Shown: positions 9,770 to 20,399, counted from the stretch's first letter. The stretch: 64,000 nucleotides of DNA from Blastobasis lacticolella (GCA_905147135.1 LR990068.1:4174001-4238000), one strand, 5' to 3'. Notes: generated from the letters alone by a model not told the origin. Made by a program: numbers and translations.

Positions 9770-9996
9770 TCAAACTTGGTACCTCTCGCTCAAGAGCCTC
9801 TCACTGGCCTCACTCCACATATGAGTAGCATACACAAGAAGGTCCCCAGTTGACCGACCACAGCGGAATCCGTACTGGTGATCGCTGAGGAGATCGTTAC
9901 CTTCAAGATGCATGAGGAGTTTCTTGTTTAGTGCACGCTCCATAATCTTACAGAGTATGGAGGTAACCGAAATAGGGCGGTAGTAACATAATATAT
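9770..9996 (-). pseudogene. Jockey/CR1-like LINE reverse transcriptase fragment
   Basis: The minus strand encodes YRPISVTSILCKIMERALNK and SDHQYGFRCGRSTGDLL, the N-terminal reverse transcriptase blocks of a different LINE clade from the RTE sequence that precedes it in the same frame. It resembles the LINE fragment at 57056-57600. The fusion comes from insertion of the RTE 3' end beside this fragment. Confidence 0.7.
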
Positions 9997-11455
9997 AGTC
10001 GTCGTCGTCCAAGCGCTTATCCCGGCCTCGGCCAGGGTCCGCTTTCCTACTTAATCTTCTCCACTTCGCCCGGTCTTCGGCATCCTCGCGTCGTAAGCCG
10101 TTGGCTCTCGCATTCGACTCAGCGATGTCAATCCATCGCTTCTGCCGCCTGGGCCGCCCACGGGGCCTCTTTCCTGATACCGGCAGATTCAGGCATCTAT
10201 TTCCCACATATCCCTGAGGCTTACGCAACACGTGACCAAAGTGGTAGCGCAGACGAGCCTCCTCGATCTTATCTGCGATATCCCTCACGCCAAGGCTACC
10301 ACGGATGTACTCGTTGCGTACTCGATCGAGTCTGGTAACTCCGCGCATCCACCGCAGCATCTCTTCATCATCTTTCATTTCGTTGGCGTGGAGTTCGCGA
10401 ACGTGTTTCGTCAGCGCTGGCCAAGTCTCGCAGCCATAGAGCATTACCGGTCTAATTATACTCTTGTATATAAGCCCTTTAAGCTTTAAAGGGATTTTAG
10501 GGTCACAGATGACTGCCGTGAGTTCCCGCCATTTGGCCCAAGCTGCAGAGATTCGGAACTTGACATCGGGGCCGAAATCGCCGGACTCGTGCATCACGGA
10601 TCCGAGGTACTTGGATTTATTTGTTCTATTGACAGCTTCGTTACCTACAAGGATGGTTTCGGGATCTACGCTGCAGCTGGCTATACACTCCGTTTTGGCG
10701 ACATTCAACTTCAAACTACCGTTTCCTAGCATATCCTTCCACGTGTTTATTCTGGTCTCAAGATCCTGTTTAAGCTTGCTCACCAGTACAATGTCGTCAG
10801 TGTACTTCATAAGCCAAGGAGGCATGTCCTGAATTTCCGCTGAGAGGGCATCGAGCACAATGCAAAACAAGTAAGGGCTCAGCACAGAACCCTGGTGAAC
10901 ACCTATAGTAATCGGAAAGGGTTTAGTATGGCCTACGACGGTTTTGACGGCTCCAGTATTGGCATACATATCCTGTATAATACTAATGTATGCTTCGGGC
11001 ACAGACTTTGATCTCAGAGCCCACCAGATTATCTCCCGAGGGACATTGTCGAAAGCCCTCTGCAGGTCGAGAAATGCGTAATGCAACGGTTGATTCCTAC
11101 TGCAATGGGACTCCTGGAGGACCCTGAGAGCAAAGATTGGATCTATGGTGCTGCAGCCCGGCTTGAAGCCGTATTGGCATTCCGACAAGGAACATTCCTG
11201 GCGAAGTCTGTGGTCCATAATAAGTTCGAGTAGCTTCATTGTGTGGCTCATGAGTTTAATACCTCGATAGTTGCCGCACTCCTGCACACTGTCCTTTCCT
11301 TTATAGATTGGCGTAATAAGTAGCTACGATCCTATTGAATAGTTCAGTGAGCAAGAGTACGCCTCGGGTCCCCGTTGCTTTTCAATTTCCTAAGGGTATT
11401 CCGTCATGGCCAATAGCTCTTCCGGTCTTCATATGGGCCTGACGTTTAGTCTCAA
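9997..11455 (-). pseudogene. RTE-type LINE polyprotein, 5'-truncated reverse transcriptase
   Basis: An open stretch (9770-11287) carries RTE reverse transcriptase motifs in order: NYRGIKLMS (residues 6-14), FLDLQRAFD (72-80), GVHQGSVLSP (129-138) and YTDDIVL (162-168), where the usual YADD has become YTDD. YGCETWPALTKHVRELH and MLRWMRGVTRLDRVRNEYI are diagnostic of RTE. The C-terminus ends near residue 430 at a GAC-triplet tail, and the frame then runs into another LINE. Upstream, KTGRAIGHDGIP (11390-11430) continues the protein but with two stops. The endonuclease domain is missing, so this is a dead 5'-truncated copy. Confidence 0.9.
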
Positions 11456-11979
11456 AATGTCCCAGTTGCAAAATGTCCACTGGTAAAAAAATGTCCAAGT
11501 CGCAAAATGTCCAAGTTGCAAAATGTCCAGGTTGCATAATGTCCAAGTTGCAAAAAGTCCAGGTTGCAAAATGTCCAGGTAGCAAAATGTCCTATAAATG
11601 ATATTTATAGATTAGACAGCATTAAAGGATAAGAACAGGAGCGTCAGGATAGGGCTTTCTGCAAATTGGTTTGGTGACTGCTTGCCATCAGGCAAGTTTT
11701 CCGCCTAAGTGATATAAAAAAAAATTATAAATACGTAATATATCGTGAAATATATAAATATAAGCGGCAACTCATGAGTATTAAGAGTGTACAACATTTA
11801 GCGACTTATATAGTGATATTTTACAATATGGACATTTTGCGACCTGGACATTTTGCAACCTGGACATTTTGCAACTTGGACATTATGCAACCTGGACATT
11901 TTGCAACTTGGACATTTTACGACTTGGACATTTTTTTACCAGTGGACATTTTGCAACTGGGACATTTTGAGACTAAACG
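11443..11979. mobile_element. Element with minisatellite arms and perfect 8-bp duplication
   Basis: Terminal inverted repeat CGTTTAGTCTCAAAATGTCC at both ends, flanked by GGGCCTGA at 11435-11442 and 11980-11987. Each arm of about 160 bp consists of tandem ~17-bp units such as GCAACTTGGACATTTT, in opposite orientation. The middle (11600-11810) is unique and AT-rich. It interrupts the 5' remnant of the RTE LINE. An 8-bp duplication fits hAT or P superfamilies; the superfamily is not settled. Confidence 0.85.
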
Positions 11980-12022
11980 GGGCCTGAGACCTCTCCGTCT
12001 CGTCTCGTCGATATATAGTATA

Positions 12023-12555
12023 GGCTTAAAACTAGTAACAGACGCTCCGATTTGGCTGGAGCCGACCAACCGTCAGTTGCAGTCGATACTAATCGTTACG
12101 ATGTACAAAATAAAACCGTTTGTGGCGACATCTATCGCTCCAATAGGGAAACTCAACGATACTCACATTACGAGTACACGAACACAAGGTTGGCAAGCAT
12201 ACGCACATAGATGGCGCTGACCGTCCTACATCGCGCTAGAGAAATGAGCCAATTTCCGCGGCATATATACATCTTCCGACGATCAACTGTCGGACCCTTG
12301 GTCCCCTGGTCACAACACCCGGCCAGGTGGGTAATTACCCATTTCCACCTTCTCCATCTTCGCTTGCCAACATTGGCGGCTACCTTATCCCTTTACCGCC
12401 AAACGTTTTTGAAGCCGACCTCGGTCGGACGTCCGACTGTCCCCCGCAAAGTCGCTTTTGGACTTTATTTTATACATCCTAACGATTAGTATCGACTGCA
12501 ACTGACGGTTGGTCGGCTCCAGCCAAATCGGAGCGTCTGTTACTAGTTTTAAGCC
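12023..12555. mobile_element. MITE with ~80-bp inverted ends beside an ankyrin exon
   Basis: Ends begin GGCTTAAAACTAGTAACAGA and continue with CGCTCCGATTTGGCTGGAGC in inverted orientation (12023-12105 and 12470-12555). No TSD could be fixed. The right end lies 8 bp inside the intron, next to the splice donor of the exon 12564-12719. A related copy is 32780-33293 and a fragment is near 63215-63245. Confidence 0.75.
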
Positions 12556-12563
12556 CAACTTAC

Positions 12564-12719
12564 TTGCAGCATCCAAACTGGCATCTCCAACAGCCAAATA
12601 CAAAGCTGTGTAACCCGAATTCGGCATAGAAATGTTGACAGTGTCCGGAGAGCATTCGATCAGCAGTTTCACATTTGCAGCTATCCCTGTTTTGCTCGCT
12701 ATCATGAGTGGTGTGTAGC
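12564..12719 (-). CDS. Ankyrin-repeat exon 4 of an NF-kappaB/IkappaB-type gene
   Basis: Minus-strand exon of 156 bp. Acceptor TTTTTTGTTCCAG ends at 12720; donor GTAAGT starts at 12563. It opens and closes in phase 1. It encodes YTPLMIASKTGIAANVKLL (first ankyrin helix pair) then NSGYTALYLAVGDASLDAA (next repeat). After joining to exon 3 the codon across the junction is glycine, giving DNQGYTPLMIAS, a textbook ankyrin start. The order of repeats resembles NF-kappaB p105/Relish and Cactus, where VNxxxxxSGxTALxLAV occupies the same place. The 3' continuation was not found in 1-12558. Confidence 0.8.
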
Positions 12720-12777
12720 CTGGAACAAAAAATAATCATAAAATAACAATCAATAAGATTTATACGGGGTTGGGCTT

Positions 12778-12900
12778 AGCCGTGTGGTGTCCGACAGAGT
12801 AGAATAGCACCAACAAAAGATCTAAAGTCTCCGTAGGTTGGAAAATGGGCAGCAGCGTTTCCCATTGTTATATTTATTACACTGCGATCGCCAACCGGCT
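12778..12900 (+). repeat. Family C 5' part
   Basis: Starts CGTGTGGTGTCCGACAGAGT and breaks off after the GCGATCGCCAACCGGC block; an inverted copy follows at 12955. Confidence 0.65.
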
Positions 12901-12954
12901 CCCAAAACTGTTCGACCAGCCTCAGGGTCTCTAGCGGAAGACCTTGGCTTCATC

Positions 12955-13196
12955 ATCACAGCCCATATCAGTCCACTTAGGGCCTCTCCCACGAAAGAGG
13001 AGCTTACTGCCATAATCTCCACGGTCGGCAGGCGGGTTGGAGATCGCAGTGTTATAAATATAACAATGGAAAACGCTGCGTCCCATTTTCCAGTTCGTAG
13101 AGACTAGATCTTTTGCCTCGGAAACATTAGTCGCCTTGTACGACACCCACGAGTGTAAGGGGTTGGTGCTATTCTACTCTGCCGGACACCACACGG
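12955..13196 (-). repeat. Family C, near complete
   Basis: Minus-strand copy from CATCACAGCCCATATCAGTC to GGACACCACACGGCTAA. Together with 12778-12900 it makes a head-to-head pair. Confidence 0.8.
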
Positions 13197-13309
13197 CTAA
13201 CATTACTTCGCCCACGTCATTAGGAGGCACACCTCCTATTTAAGCTTGACGACTTGAGTTGTTCAGTTGGTCAACATGCCCATGCAATAGTGCTCCGTCA
13301 GGTGGGTAT

Positions 13310-13495
13310 TAGAGGAACCGTGACTTTGGCAGTGAAGGGTCATTTGCCTTTTTGCTGCTAGAGCAACGTGTTATAGAGGTGGGCAACGCATTGGCGATTA
13401 CTCTTGCTGTTACTAATGTCTATAGGCAGTGGTGACCACTTTCCAACAGGTGGCCCGCTTGCCTGTTTGTCTACCGTATGATAATAAAAATATGC
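13310..13495 (+). repeat. LINE type C 3' end
   Basis: Shares TTTGGCAGTG, TTTGCCTTTTTGCTGC, AGAGGTGGGCAACGCATTGG and GGTGGCCCGCTTGCCTGTTT with 20400, 35905 and 60205. Noncoding tail. Confidence 0.65.
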
Positions 13496-13560
13496 CACGT
13501 CTGCTATGCAGAGGTCCCGGGTTCGATTCCCGGCCGAGTGGAAATTGTCAACCATTCAGG
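13496..13560 (+). repeat. SINE-B tRNA-like head fragment
   Basis: CTGCTATGCAGAGGTCCCGG followed by GTTCGATTCCCGGCC (B box) and GAAATTG. No closing acceptor stem, so not a tRNA gene. Confidence 0.6.
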
Positions 13561-14410
13561 TCGATCGATTTTAGCGAATTTTAGGCGGACGAAGCCACAA
13601 GGTATTTTTTCGTTATCTCCACTGCTGATAACCTACTATCAGGACTCTACATAGATAACGGTTACATGCCATGTCACCGTTTGGCCTGATGGTAATAGAT
13701 TAGCACAGCGGGCTATCCAGCGCAAATTGGAAACGCCGACTGGGGAAATTACCTTACAGAATATCACAAACAAACGTTACAAAGGAACTATAAAAAAAAT
13801 CGACATTGACATACTGGTAATTTGGCAATTTCCACAATACAAATGTACAACAAAATATTTCTTACTAACGTAAATTAGGTAAAAATATTGAAGTGTCATT
13901 TTACCCATAAATCTGTTAGTTATGCATTATGTTTGGCTAGTATTATTGGAAAACGCCTGACTAAGCAATCGCTTTGCCGTCCTGTGTGGAACAAATCGAA
14001 ATCCTCATTTTTACTTAACCTATTGAAACTATCGCAGCTACGTCACAGAAAAGTGTTACGCTCATAGTTGGTAGACGTTTTAGGTAACGATATGATGTTT
14101 GCATTAGTGCGCAAAGTTCGGTTAGGCGGTCTGATTGGTATTTGCTCCAAAGGAGCACAATCAACCAAATTTGAAGCAATCTTGAGTAGGAAGATCAAGT
14201 CAGCTATTTTGCGCCTCGCGACCAAAGGAAGCAGATGATGTTTTCTACAGATGTCGATGTAGTATCAGAGCTGTACCGTACTTTTAAACGATAGCCTAAA
14301 TATCCTAAAAACCTACGCTGGACACCCTCGAGGCGATCAATATACGTAAGATAACTAACGTGGCTTCCATACCTGGGATGCGTACTCTAGGTGGCCTCGT
14401 ACAAAAGTAC
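13561..14410. other. No recognisable feature
   Basis: Contains only short ORFs and no match to the repeats seen elsewhere in the window. Confidence 0.4.
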
Positions 14411-14414
14411 AGTA

Positions 14415-14632
14415 AATATTTTTTATCTACACTCGTATCGTAATGTTCCAATTTCATATTCGAAATCATTCGTCGCACACTTTTTTCACGCCAGTCTTTA
14501 AAATTTTAAAAAATTACTTTATCTACACTCATAGCGTAATGTTCCAATTACATATTCGAAAACAGTCGTTTAAGGGTACACTTTTTTCACGCCAGAAAAT
14601 AAAATTTTAAAAAATTACTTTTCGATACAGCA
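14415..14632. repeat. Direct tandem duplication, ~108-bp unit
   Basis: Two diverged copies share TATCTACACTC, GTAATGTTCCAATT, CATATTCGAAA, CACTTTTTTCACGCCAG and AAAATTTTAAAAAATTACTT. The start TTTATCTACACTCATA is found inverted at 15027-15048, so both may be the end of a larger element. Confidence 0.6.
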
Positions 14633-15045
14633 TTTCCCATACTATTTTCATGACAGCTGTATCGTAAAATAACTTTTTAATCATTATGCAACACTTTTAT
14701 TTTTTAATTTTTTGTCGGGCGCCGGGACACGGCGTAATGTAGGCTCAATACTTAGATGTCTTTAACAAATTCAAATTCAAAATTCAAATTTTCCTGTTTA
14801 TATTCTGTGTAATTATTTTCCCGCTAAACAGAATATTTTTTCTAATTGTTGTAATTTGTGTTTGTGAATGTTTTTTCTTGTTTGAAGCAAATAAATAGAT
14901 AAATATGAAAGTAATTAAGTGAATTTCCCGCCGCTTGATATCCTCGACGCGTAGATACAACAGAACTGACTCGCAGCTTACTTCCAGCAAAGTTGAGAAA
15001 ATTATAGGTACGATATTTTAACATAAAAATATGAGTGTAGATAAA

Positions 15046-15178
15046 GTAGTGTATGCAACTGCATATAATTAGGTATTAAAACACTCGTGTCAAACTATTA
15101 TCATAGTCGGCTACGCCTTGTATGATAAACAGACACTCATGTTTTAATACCCCCTTTTATATGACAGTTGCATAAACT
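15046..15178. mobile_element. Short imperfect palindrome, MITE-like
   Basis: TAGTGTATGCAACTG and GGTATTAAAACACTCGTGTC are inverted as GACACTCATGTTTTAATACC and CAGTTGCATAAACTA. About 133 bp; no duplication could be fixed. Confidence 0.5.
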
Positions 15179-15189
15179 ACTATTAAATT

Positions 15190-16265
15190 TATAGCTTCGG
15201 TAAAATCTTTTGATGCACGCATAATAAATCCCAAGGCTCTTGTAGCTTTAGCGATAGCACCATTAATGTGGCTATCAAATAACAATTTCGCATCGTGTAC
15301 AATTCCAAGGTCTCTAATGATAGTCTCTCTCTTTATTAATTCATTTTTTAAAGTATAACCTAAGTTGAGTGGATTTCATTTCCGACTGTAGGTCACCACA
15401 TAACATTTAGATAGATTTAAGTCTAATTTGTTTGTGACACAGTAATGCTCGAGCCGCAAGAGATCCGAGTGCAAGGCCTCAGCGTCAGCGATAGAGCTAA
15501 TTTTTGCAAAGATCTTCATGTCATCAGCAAAAGTCAGAAGTCTTACATGATGGAAACAGAGTTTAATATCGTTGACATAGATTATGAACAGGAGCGGTCC
15601 CAGCAATGATCCCTGCGGCACCCCACTAGGGACGTAAATCCATCTTGAAATTTTTTGAAAACCATGTCGGTTAAGATGAGTTGGTATAAAAGTAACTCTC
15701 AAGTTCCTATAATGGTCGTATAAAAAGTCAACCGACTCTTCAAGCGAGCGACTACATAACTCGGCTTCCCAAACAACACTAGAAATAGCTTTGTTTATGG
15801 AATCGTCATCGCCTTTATAAAATAGATATCTTGTGTATCTCGGACGGTCCAATGAACTACAATTAATCAAATGTATCGAACAGCTAAAGAGCTCCGTGAT
15901 GAGGATCGACGGGGACGAGGAGGTCGCCACTGCAGTCGGTCACTGTTAAAGAATCGGTCGAAAATATTAAATCAAGAACTCTTCCGTGTGCCTTTTTAAC
16001 CCAGTTATGTTGGCCTAAGTTTAACGAGTAAACGGTGTCGATCAGGTGAATTTCGTCGCTTGTTGAGTAGTTCGCAGGCTGGATAATAACCGTCACCTGA
16101 CGTACTCCGTAGCCAATCTGTATTACTTAAGTTGAAATCACCCGCTATAAAAAACTAGTCATCAGGATATTCAGTCAAAATAGACTCTAATGAAAGTAAA
16201 AAGTTATGCAATTGTTGAGAAATAGTTAACCCCAAGTTCTGACTATATAAATAAATTGTACCGAT
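15190..16265 (-). pseudogene. Jockey/CR1-like LINE with internal deletion
   Basis: Minus strand, in order: endonuclease end (FFIAGDFNLSNTDWLRS near 16110-16160; VLDLIFSTDSL and LVPVDPHHGAL near 15900-15960), a linker (SLDRPRYTRYLFYKG), then the second half of the reverse transcriptase with GVPQGSLLGPLLF and FADD (open frame 15376-15930, residues 103-115 and 134-137), then IRDLGIVHDAKLLFDSH after an in-frame TGA. The fingers and first palm blocks between linker and GVPQGS are missing. Several stops; not active. Confidence 0.85.
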
Positions 16266-16269
16266 ATGC

Positions 16270-16790
16270 AGATTACACGATTTAATAGTCAAGAAAAACT
16301 AGAGCTTAGCTCAGCATATGCTGTAGGCAATGAGACCACAGCGCTGATTTTCAGCTAATGTTAGTTAGTGCGTGAATTACTCGCGAAATGGTCAGACAGG
16401 CAACATAGTACATTTGTCCACAATCTCAAAATAAACATTCAAAAATAAAGTATTTGACTAACTTGTTAATAAATCATTTTACAGTATTACGGTATATTTA
16501 CAACAATGCCATTACTTAATTCATTGACAATGAGACATTTTATTTTATTTAAATTTGTATTTTAAAATATATTTTTATTTAATTCGACTAATTTTCTATT
16601 CAATTTGACATTTTCAATATTTGTAACAATTTGACATATTATTATTATCCAAAAGAGTGTTTTAAATCATTTGAATAAGTAATTATTTTATTTCAATTAG
16701 ATATATTCAATATTTGTATGCCTAATCTCACTGTACCTGTGTTTCACAAATAAATTATTTGATTGATTGAAATTGATTGAATGTCTTAAA
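16270..16790. other. AT-rich stretch without recognisable features
   Basis: Strongly AT-rich with short ATTTTATTT runs; no ORF or repeat match. Confidence 0.4.
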
Positions 16791-16794
16791 ATAA

Positions 16795-16870
16795 GTATGT
16801 ATTTAAAAAAATATAAGTAGTTTATCAGTTGTCTTGCGCCAATAACATAAGCTTTGCTTACTTTGTTCAA
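16795..16870 (+). repeat. SINE-B 3' fragment
   Basis: AAGTATGTATTTAAAA, TATAAGTAGTTTATCAGTTG and ATAAGCTTTGCTTACTTTG match other SINE-B copies. Confidence 0.6.
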
Positions 16871-17094
16871 GCATATTTATATATTTTTAATCCCCGGCGG
16901 AAACAGAGCGTTGTAATAAGGTTGAAGTGTCTATCTGTGTATCTGTGTCATCGCAGCTCCCAAACGGATTGAAGGCCAGTTTAATCGCGATGGTTCTTAC
17001 CTGTTTCATCAAAATTGGTTTAGTAGTTGAGAAAATATTTGAGATTGAGTAAATTTGGTCGAAGACTGTGAGGGCGCCGAATGATATCCAATGT

Positions 17095-17350
17095 AATCAA
17101 CACAGCCCATAACCGTCCACTGCAGGACTAAGGGCCCCTCCCACGAACGGGGAGGTCATTGCCATAACCTCCACGCTTGGCAGACGGGTTGGAGATCGCA
17201 GTGTTATAAATATAACAATGGAAAACGCTGCTGCCCATTTTCCAGCCTACGGAGACTAGATCTTTTGCCTCGGAAACATTAGTCGCCTTGTACGACACCC
17301 TCGAGTGTAAGGGGTTGGTGATATTCTACTCTGCCGGACACCACACGGCC
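17095..17350 (-). repeat. Family C, complete copy
   Basis: Minus-strand copy from CACAGCCCATAACCGTCCAC to CGGACACCACACGGCCAC. Confidence 0.8.
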
Positions 17351-17545
17351 ACGGCGGTCGTCGTCGTTCTAGCGCTTATCCCGGCCTCGGCCAGGGTCCG
17401 CTTTCCTACTTAATCTTCTCCACTTCGCCCGGTCTTTGGCATCCTCGCGTCGTAAGCCGTTGGCTCTCGCATTTGTCTCAGCGATGTCAATCCATCGCTT
17501 CTTGGGCGCCTGAGGGGCCTTTCCTGATACCGGCAGATTCAGGCA
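17350..17545 (-). pseudogene. RTE LINE 3' end
   Basis: The minus strand reads PKKRWIDIAETNARANGL then DRAKWRRLSRKADPGRGRDK and the GAC-triplet tail; C-terminal only. It touches Family C at 17350. Confidence 0.75.
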
Positions 17546-17559
17546 CACGGCCACGGCGG

Positions 17560-17985
17560 TATCCTACTTAATCGAGTACAAAAATCAAAGAACTTTATGT
17601 CAGGTTGTGCACATGCACACCAACGTTTAGTGGTCTCCTATATCTCTACTATCGCTACAAAGTGGAATTTTTCTCGTACTCAATGACGTAGGATCACCTA
17701 CGTCACCCTGACAGTGTATTTGGGGTTAGCTGTCTTTTTCTATCGGATCGGTTAAGGTTAATGAGCTCCTTTTTTCCGCATTAAACTCTTGAACGTTAAG
17801 GCATGCTAATTTAGCCAGCCCAGCTCCCTCCAGAAGTCCAGCAGTCTCTTCGGACGCATGCAGATCTCTCGGAGGGACCCCGTTCCTAATTTGACTTTTG
17901 CCCTGTGGTCCTTAAGTCCCTCACACTCTGGGACCACATGGGCCGCTGTTCATGTTCATGTCATGTATCGGATAGGTTGTAAATA
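17560..17985. other. No recognisable feature
   Basis: No ORF, splice-supported exon or repeat family could be recognised. Confidence 0.35.
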
Positions 17986-18004
17986 CTATGTTCCTTCCGG
18001 TAAG

Positions 18005-18110
18005 TTGGAGTTCTTCAAGAAAGAACGGACAACGCGTGGGTGGTATTGCAGACGGCCATAGGCTGTGGTGACTGTGCACCATCAGGCGGGCCGTAAGCTT
18101 GTATACAAAA
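18005..18110 (+). pseudogene. LINE type A 3' end
   Basis: TTGGAGTTCTTCAAGAAAG, GGTATTGCAGACGGCCATAG and CATCAGGCGGGCCGTAAGCT match the 3' end at 19620-19730. Confidence 0.65.
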
Positions 18111-18180
18111 AAAGTAGGGTCACCAATGCTCCATGAGCAGCCGAGGCATATTCGTTTCTTTCATAATACCTAATGAGCCA

Positions 18181-18526
18181 CACTTTCACTACACATATAA
18201 TCGGGTTTGTTACCACGGTTAGTATTGTTTTTACCTCGATATTTCGACGCTGTTCCATGCGTTATGGTCACGAGTTGACTGGTGCCGCTGTGTGAAGTCG
18301 CTCCTAAGGACAGACATATCGGTCCACCCTCTTTCGGATTCCACGATTACCCTCACTTCGAATTCTCGAACCACTACCTTGCTACTCACTTGATTCTCGC
18401 GACACACGAAACTCACTACGTCTTCACGCGAAACTGATGTCGAACCACTTTTGCGATTGTTTACATTTAACCCTGGGTTCCACGCACTGGACAGTAACAA
18501 ACCCGATAATATGTGTAGTGAAAGTG
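18181..18526. mobile_element. MITE with 33-bp terminal inverted repeats
   Basis: CACTTTCACTACACATATAA (continuing TCGGGTTTGTTAC) at the left end is inverted with one mismatch at 18494-18526. The 280-bp interior has no coding content. Duplication not clear. Confidence 0.7.
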
Positions 18527-18654
18527 TAATGAATAAATAAATATTTTATTTTATTTTCACAAATTCCGTATAAACTAGTGGCATAGGCTATGTTAGAAGA
18601 CACCAAAACCTAGGAAACCACGAATGACGAATGTGTGTTAGAATAATCACGAGT

Positions 18655-19075
18655 CTTAAAACCTAATGAGCCGTTTTCAAGGCTCGCTTCCAATAAACTC
18701 CCATAGATGGCTCGCTCTAACGACTTACGACATTATCTCTTTACTGTATGGTAATGAATCAATGAATGAATGAATAACGCTTTATTGCACAATCAAAAGT
18801 ATACAATGGGTAACTTAAATTAACAGCAGGAGCAGCAACAGGCAACAGGTAATTATATTTATCTTAATTTGATGCAATTTATTTTACAACTATTAATTTA
18901 ACGGATTTTGAATGTCAGTGCTCCCTGGGGCTCAACTTTATAAATTTTATCAACTTTGTTCTAGTTGACTGCAAGATAAAGCTATGTAACTTTGATCTAC
19001 TCTCACGCTTTTCGCTTCTGAATTTAGACGACTGAATTTAGACGACTGAATTTAGTCAAATGTAATAATCGCCTT
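18655..19075. repeat. Diverged repeat shared with 54165-54350
   Basis: Blocks AATGAGCCGTTTTCAAGGCT, GAATGTCAGTGCTCC and AGATAAAGCT.TGTAACTTT occur in the same order at 54165-54350. This copy is split by an insertion at about 18760-18840 that has the GCTTTATTGCAC end of a LINE 3' UTR. The end repeats a 14-bp unit (CTGAATTTAGACGA). Confidence 0.6.
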
Positions 19076-19193
19076 AGGTACATTTCTTACTACTGATGAC
19101 ACTTAAAATTTTTTTTTTTCCATATTTATTGCTTTATAAGTGGTGACGAAGATGATGACATTCTTTTTAAATGACGATAATATCAACTCTTAC

Positions 19194-19306
19194 CCTGATT
19201 ATCCAACGACCTGCATGCGTGGTCCAGGAGTAGTTTGGCCAGCTCCTCCTTGGATTTCTCGTTGTATTCCGGACACCAAAGATCGTCGTGCTCACGCATG
19301 ATGGTC
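19194..19306 (-). CDS. Ankyrin-domain exon 3 (insert before repeat)
   Basis: Minus-strand exon of 113 bp with acceptor TTGAAG at 19307 and donor GTAAGA at 19193. It begins with one base that completes a glycine codon from exon 2 and ends with one base that completes glycine with exon 4. It encodes TIMREHDDLWCPEYNEKS followed by EELAKLLLDHACRSLDNQ, a longer linker plus the outer helix of an ankyrin repeat. Phase agreement on both sides supports a real gene. Confidence 0.8.
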
Positions 19307-19344
19307 CTTCAAACAAACATGAAAACAATGAAATCATCTATATC

Positions 19345-19475
19345 TATAACAGTCCACTGCAGGACCAAGGGCCTCTCCTACGAGAGGGGAGGTTGTTGCC
19401 CTAATCTGCATGTTTGCAAGCCGGCTGGAGATCGCAGTGATATGAAACAATGGAAAACGCTGCTGCTCATTTTGC
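19345..19475 (-). repeat. Family C, 3' part
   Basis: AACAGTCCACTGCAGGACCA to AATGGAAAACGCTGCTGCTC, inverted; starts about 40 bp upstream of the exon 19194-19306. Confidence 0.7.
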
Positions 19476-19735
19476 AGCCAAATCCTGGATTACAGTCAAG
19501 TCTGCCGCGAGCCACCGACAGGGAGTTCATCCTCACACCTTGGAGTCAAATTGGTCGCGAACTGTGCGGTTCCAAAGGAACTTTCTCCCACGCACACTAA
19601 GGTTGTGGAATGAACTACCTGGAGAGGTTTTCCCTGGAGAGTATAACATGGAGTTCTTCAAGAAAGGGGTAAACAGGTTTTTACGGGGTCGGCAACGCCT
19701 CTGGTATTGCAAACGGCCATAGGCTGCGGTAGAAG
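19475..19735 (+). pseudogene. LINE type A C-terminus and 3' end
   Basis: Reads RFQRNFLPRTLRLWNELPGE then VFPGEYNMEFFKKGVNRFLR, the C-terminus of a Jockey/CR1-like LINE, followed by CAAACGGCCATAGGCTG. Longest type A copy in the window. Confidence 0.75.
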
Positions 19736-19744
19736 AGTCGAGGA

Positions 19745-19850
19745 TAGGGAAAGGAACCGCCAAATACTGGATCATGGTCATTGCGGACCCCAGTCCTCGC
19801 GCGAAGGCTCAACTGGGACATTAACGCCACGATGACCATATAGTGTGTAG
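19745..19850 (+). repeat. SINE-A 3' end
   Basis: CCGCCAAATACTGGATCATG to GGGACATTAACGCCACGATG. Confidence 0.65.
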
Positions 19851-20187
19851 TTTCCCGTGTTTTTTATTTTGTAATAATAGTATTCTTTGTTTTCTTGTCT
19901 TTTAACTTTATCAATGTTCTGGTGTTGTTGTTTTTCTTTCTTTCTTTCATATAATATACGTACGTATAACAAGCCTTCGAAAGACTGTTGATCACTGAAA
20001 AGGTAGAAGGTAACCTAGAGGTCGTAGCCCAACGCGTTACATACTACATTCCACGAGGCTCTGCACTGTGCTGAGGACAGGGGAAGATGGCGGGCCTTTG
20101 TCAGTGACAGGATATTGGGGGAAAAGAGGTCACGACCCTCGAGATATGAGGAATACGAACCGAGGATGTATAACAAGCGATTCTTAC

Positions 20188-20363
20188 CCAGCATTGATAC
20201 GGCAGAACGCCACAATAGTCCTCAGATGGTCGGTATTCAATTCCGCCGCTAGATGGAGCAATGTCCGCGACTCTTCGTCATTGGCCAGTGGATCAGCACC
20301 ATGTTGGAGCAGCGTAGCTGTGCACAGCGGTGAGTTTTGAAACAGTGACATCTGCAGGGCGGT
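20188..20363 (-). CDS. Ankyrin-repeat exon 2
   Basis: Minus-strand exon of 176 bp; acceptor TATCCTACAG before 20363 (phase 0) and donor GTAAGA at 20187 (two bases left over). It encodes TALQMSLFQNSPLCTATLLQ and HGADPLANDEESRTLLHLAA, two consecutive ankyrin repeats with the conserved LLxxGAD and TxLHLAA signatures. In NF-kappaB and IkappaB proteins the equivalent is LLxAGAD..D..G.SxLHLAA. The phases join exon 1 and exon 3 without a break. Confidence 0.85.
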
Positions 20364-20399
20364 CTGTAGGATAAATATTTTTTATTATTATCACAGGCT

